NCBI RefSeq assembly: GCF_050315115.1
Contig: NZ_JBNPOJ010000033.1
Coordinates: 1 to 7,548 of the forward strand
DNA from: Peptoniphilus_A sp022767005
Lineage (GTDB): Bacteria > Bacillota > Clostridia > Tissierellales > Peptoniphilaceae
Length of the DNA stretch: 7,548 bases
Reading direction: 5' to 3'
Shown piece after piece: positions 6,046-7,548 of this stretch. A program made the position numbers and the translations under genes. Each line of letters starts with the position of its first letter. The first letter of the stretch is position 1. The notes under the pieces were generated by a model, which did no database searches, was not told the origin of the DNA, and was given only the letters and a program-made list of their open reading frames with translations.

Positions 6046-6567
6046 ATGAAATTTCTAAAAAAAGAAGAGTTTAAAGATTCAAAGTGGTCTGCTGGAGTTA
6101 CGACAGAAGTTTTTATATATCCAGAAGATGCAAGCGTTGGCGAAAAAAACTTCGATTTTAGAATTTCCAGCGCAACTTGCAACGAAAAAGTTTCAAATTA
6201 CACGCCTTACACAGGATTCAACAGATACATCACACCAATTGACAATGTGATGAATATAGAAACTTCTGACAAAAAATTCAAATTAAACCCCTTTGAAGTT
6301 TTATTCTTTAATGGAGGTGATGAGACAAAATCATCGGGAGATGTTAGAGATTTTAACTTGATTTACAAAAAGGGACTTGATGCAAAAATGTATGCCCTAA
6401 ATATCAATAATTTTGAATTTGCTACAAAAAATCGAGCAGTAATATTTAATTACGATGCCGATTTAAAAGTGGAAGGAAAAGTTTTTGAAAAATTTTCTGC
6501 AATTTATCTTGAAAGTGAAAAGATTGAGATAAAGGGAATAGGAAAAATTATAATTTGTGAATTTTAA
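6046..6567 (+). CDS. HutD-family cupin-like protein, function unknown here
   Basis: A 173-residue soluble protein resembling the HutD/Ves family, a bicupin-like beta fold. Family-like segments are KWSAGVTTEVFIYP (13-26), FDFRISSATC (36-45), TPYTGFNRYITPID (53-66), FEVLFFNGGDET (83-94) and DVRDFNLIYKKGL (99-111). These correspond to the W-GG-TT-E-YP, F-WR-S-A, F-G-R-L-LDG and DLN-M motifs of HutD as I recall them. Proteobacterial HutD is tied to histidine utilisation and has been proposed to bind a pathway intermediate and moderate hut expression. No hut gene is present here, so that role should not be carried over. The ATG follows the fni stop with no intervening base, and GGAGG (6036-6040) lies within the last codons of fni, so translation is almost certainly coupled. 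It is slightly shorter than typical HutD proteins but has no sign of truncation. Confidence 0.8.
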   Translation: MKFLKKEEFKDSKWSAGVTTEVFIYPEDASVGEKNFDFRISSATCNEKVSNYTPYTGFNRYITPIDNVMNIETSDKKFKLNPFEVLFFNGGDETKSSGDVRDFNLIYKKGLDAKMYALNINNFEFATKNRAVIFNYDADLKVEGKVFEKFSAIYLESEKIEIKGIGKIIICEF

Positions 6568-6590
6568 TTTAATATTTAATTTGATTGCAA

Positions 6591-6630
6591 AGGCCCTCTT
6601 AATATTAATTTAGTAGAGGGTTTAATTTTT
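6591..6630 (+). terminator. Probable terminator of the murB-to-HutD-like operon
   Basis: CCCTCT (6594-6599) pairs with AGAGGG (6615-6620), and the stem can be extended by two G-U pairs and one A-U pair at its base (6591-6593 with 6621-6623). The 15 nt loop is large and itself contains a TTAATATTAA palindrome. The 3' flank is T-rich (TTTAATTTTT, 6621-6630). It lies 24 nt after the HutD-like stop codon. Confidence 0.7.
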
Positions 6631-6713
6631 GAAAATTATTTTTAAGATTTAAAAAATTAGATATTATGGAATTGTCTATTGTTTAAAGCAATGTGATATT
6701 TATCTTGAATTTT

Positions 6714-6718
6714 GGGAG
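6714..6718 (+). promoter_or_regulatory. Ribosome binding site that decides the nuclease start
   Basis: GGGAG is placed 7 nt before the TTG at 6726. An in-frame GTG at 6693 lies upstream, has no purine-rich site before it, and would put 11 extra hydrophobic residues ahead of a well-formed signal sequence. TTG is therefore preferred. Confidence 0.75.
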
Positions 6719-6725
6719 TGTAATA

Positions 6726-7475
6726 TTGAATAAAAACAAAAAATCAAAAGTAATTGCTATTATATTTGTTTTATTTGTCGGATTTTTATTTGCTAATGAT
6801 AATTTCATCAGACATGATAGCAATTATAATGGAAACTTTTTAAATAAAATTGAGAATTTTCTGGATATTTTTGGAAATGACTATGAGGTAACAGCTAATA
6901 GTCCCTACTATAAAATAGATAAAAATCCACCTCAGTTTTCAGAAAAGGATTTAAAAATGGAGCCTGACTTTTCAAATTACTCGGAATTAGATGAGCTCAA
7001 TAGAGTTGGACAAGCCAATGCCCTTATTGGACCAGACTCTATGCCAAAAGGTCCGAGAGGAGATATTTCAAAAGTTTATCCAACGGGTTGGCATCAAAAA
7101 TTTTATAAATTTGTTGATGGCGGAGCAGTTTACAATAGATGTCATTTAATTGCGTATCAATTGACGGGAGAAAATGATAATTGGAAAAATTTAATGACGG
7201 GCACGAGATCATTTAATACTAAGGGAATGCTTCCCTTTGAAAACTCTGTTGCAAATTACATAAGAGATACTGGAAGAAAGGTTAGATATAGAGTAACGCC
7301 GATTTTTGTTGATGATGAATTGGTGGCACGAGGTGTAATTATGGAAGCTTACAGTATTGAAGATGGTGGCAAAAAAATTAACTTCAGAGTTTTTGTCAGA
7401 AATATTGAAGAAGGCATAAAAATAGACTATAAAACTGGAAGAACAAGAGTAGATAAAAATAATATTGTTAAATAA
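6726..7475 (+). CDS. Secreted or membrane-anchored DNA/RNA non-specific endonuclease (EndA/Serratia type)
   Basis: A 249-residue protein from a TTG start. The N-terminus is a lysine-rich stretch (residues 2-8) followed by a hydrophobic segment (9-23), which is a signal peptide or uncleaved anchor; no lipobox cysteine is seen. After a variable linker comes the beta-beta-alpha metal nuclease domain (about 90-235). YNRCHLIAYQLTGEN (136-150) carries the presumed catalytic H140. N155, N164 and E172 follow with the same mutual spacing (9 and 8 residues) as N110, N119 (Mg2+ ligand) and E127 of Serratia nuclease. YRVTPIF (188-194) and VIMEAYSIED (204-213) match the conserved strands of Firmicute homologues. 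The classical DRGH motif is NRCH here, keeping only Arg and His. Homologues degrade extracellular DNA for nutrition, competence uptake or escape from DNA traps; which applies here is unknown. It is a single gene between two terminators. Confidence 0.9.
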   Translation: MNKNKKSKVIAIIFVLFVGFLFANDNFIRHDSNYNGNFLNKIENFLDIFGNDYEVTANSPYYKIDKNPPQFSEKDLKMEPDFSNYSELDELNRVGQANALIGPDSMPKGPRGDISKVYPTGWHQKFYKFVDGGAVYNRCHLIAYQLTGENDNWKNLMTGTRSFNTKGMLPFENSVANYIRDTGRKVRYRVTPIFVDDELVARGVIMEAYSIEDGGKKINFRVFVRNIEEGIKIDYKTGRTRVDKNNIVK

Positions 7476-7489
7476 TTGAAACAAATCTT

Positions 7490-7516
7490 TAAAAGCCCAC
7501 TGTGGCTTTTATTTTT
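7490..7516 (+). terminator. Rho-independent terminator after the nuclease gene
   Basis: AAAAGCC (7491-7497) pairs with GGCTTTT (7504-7510) around a CACTGT loop, and T7490-A7511 can extend the stem. TTTTT follows at 7512-7516. It begins about 15 nt after the stop. The A-rich 5' side means it might also work for transcripts from the opposite strand. The remaining 32 bases of the window are AT-rich and hold no feature I can support. Confidence 0.85.
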
Positions 7517-7548
7517 ATGTGAATTAAAATAGGAAATTTAAATAAAAT

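Noticed and set aside
6678..6692. ATTGTTTAAAGCAAT near-palindrome upstream of the nuclease as an operator
   Set aside because: It is a short, imperfect dyad in very AT-rich DNA and is not tied to a convincing promoter.
6662..6702. Promoter for the nuclease gene
   Set aside because: Candidates such as TATTAT (6662-6667) or an extended TGATATTTA near 6694 lack a -35 at sensible spacing or match the consensus poorly; I could not choose one.
7209..7484. A 91-codon minus-strand open frame over the nuclease 3' end
   Set aside because: It is complementary to the conserved nuclease domain and has no independent support.

Overview
This 7.5 kb window is AT-rich chromosomal DNA with every gene on the + strand. 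It looks like a low-GC Gram-positive bacterium (Firmicutes/Bacillota). The evidence is strong AGGAGG-type ribosome binding sites, sigma-A-like TTGACA/TATAAT promoters, an FMN riboswitch driving a RibU-type ECF riboflavin transporter, a murB-rapZ-yvcK cluster and a type II isopentenyl-diphosphate isomerase. The gene mix would fit an anaerobic coccus of the Peptoniphilaceae/Tissierellia type. That placement is inferred from general impression only, since no rRNA or other strong marker is present.

Region 1 (1-903) is a self-contained riboflavin uptake unit: extended -10 promoter, FMN riboswitch aptamer, intrinsic attenuator, ribU and a terminator. Region 2 (886-2250) holds a monocistronic class V PLP-dependent aminotransferase of unknown substrate. 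Its -35 element lies inside the ribU terminator. A 173 bp AT-rich spacer with two inverted repeats and an extended -10 promoter follows.

Region 3 (2251-6567) is an apparent operon: murB (peptidoglycan precursor synthesis), rapZ/yvcJ (P-loop nucleotide-binding regulator), yvcK/glmR (cell-envelope carbon partitioning), fni/idi2 (isoprenoid isomerase) and a small HutD-family cupin-like protein. Spacings are short: 19 nt, a 16 nt overlap, 45 nt with a probable internal promoter, and 0 nt. The usual yvcK partner whiA is not here; fni and the HutD-like gene occupy its place. A terminator ends the run. The genes share an envelope theme: MurB makes UDP-MurNAc, RapZ/YvcK homologues are linked to amino-sugar and precursor control, and IDI-2 feeds the undecaprenyl phosphate lipid carrier.

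Region 4 (6631-7548) is a single secreted or membrane-anchored DNA/RNA non-specific endonuclease of the EndA/Serratia (beta-beta-alpha metal) type, with a TTG start and its own terminator. Flavins recur in the window: FMN is sensed by the riboswitch, riboflavin is carried by RibU, MurB uses FAD and IDI-2 uses FMN. No tRNA, rRNA, CRISPR array, insertion sequence or phage gene was seen. No gene-free stretch exceeds 300 bases; the longest is the 5' leader at 1-245, filled by the promoter and riboswitch. I did not find a clearly new multi-gene system. The most unexplained element is the HutD-like gene coupled to fni with no histidine-utilisation genes nearby.
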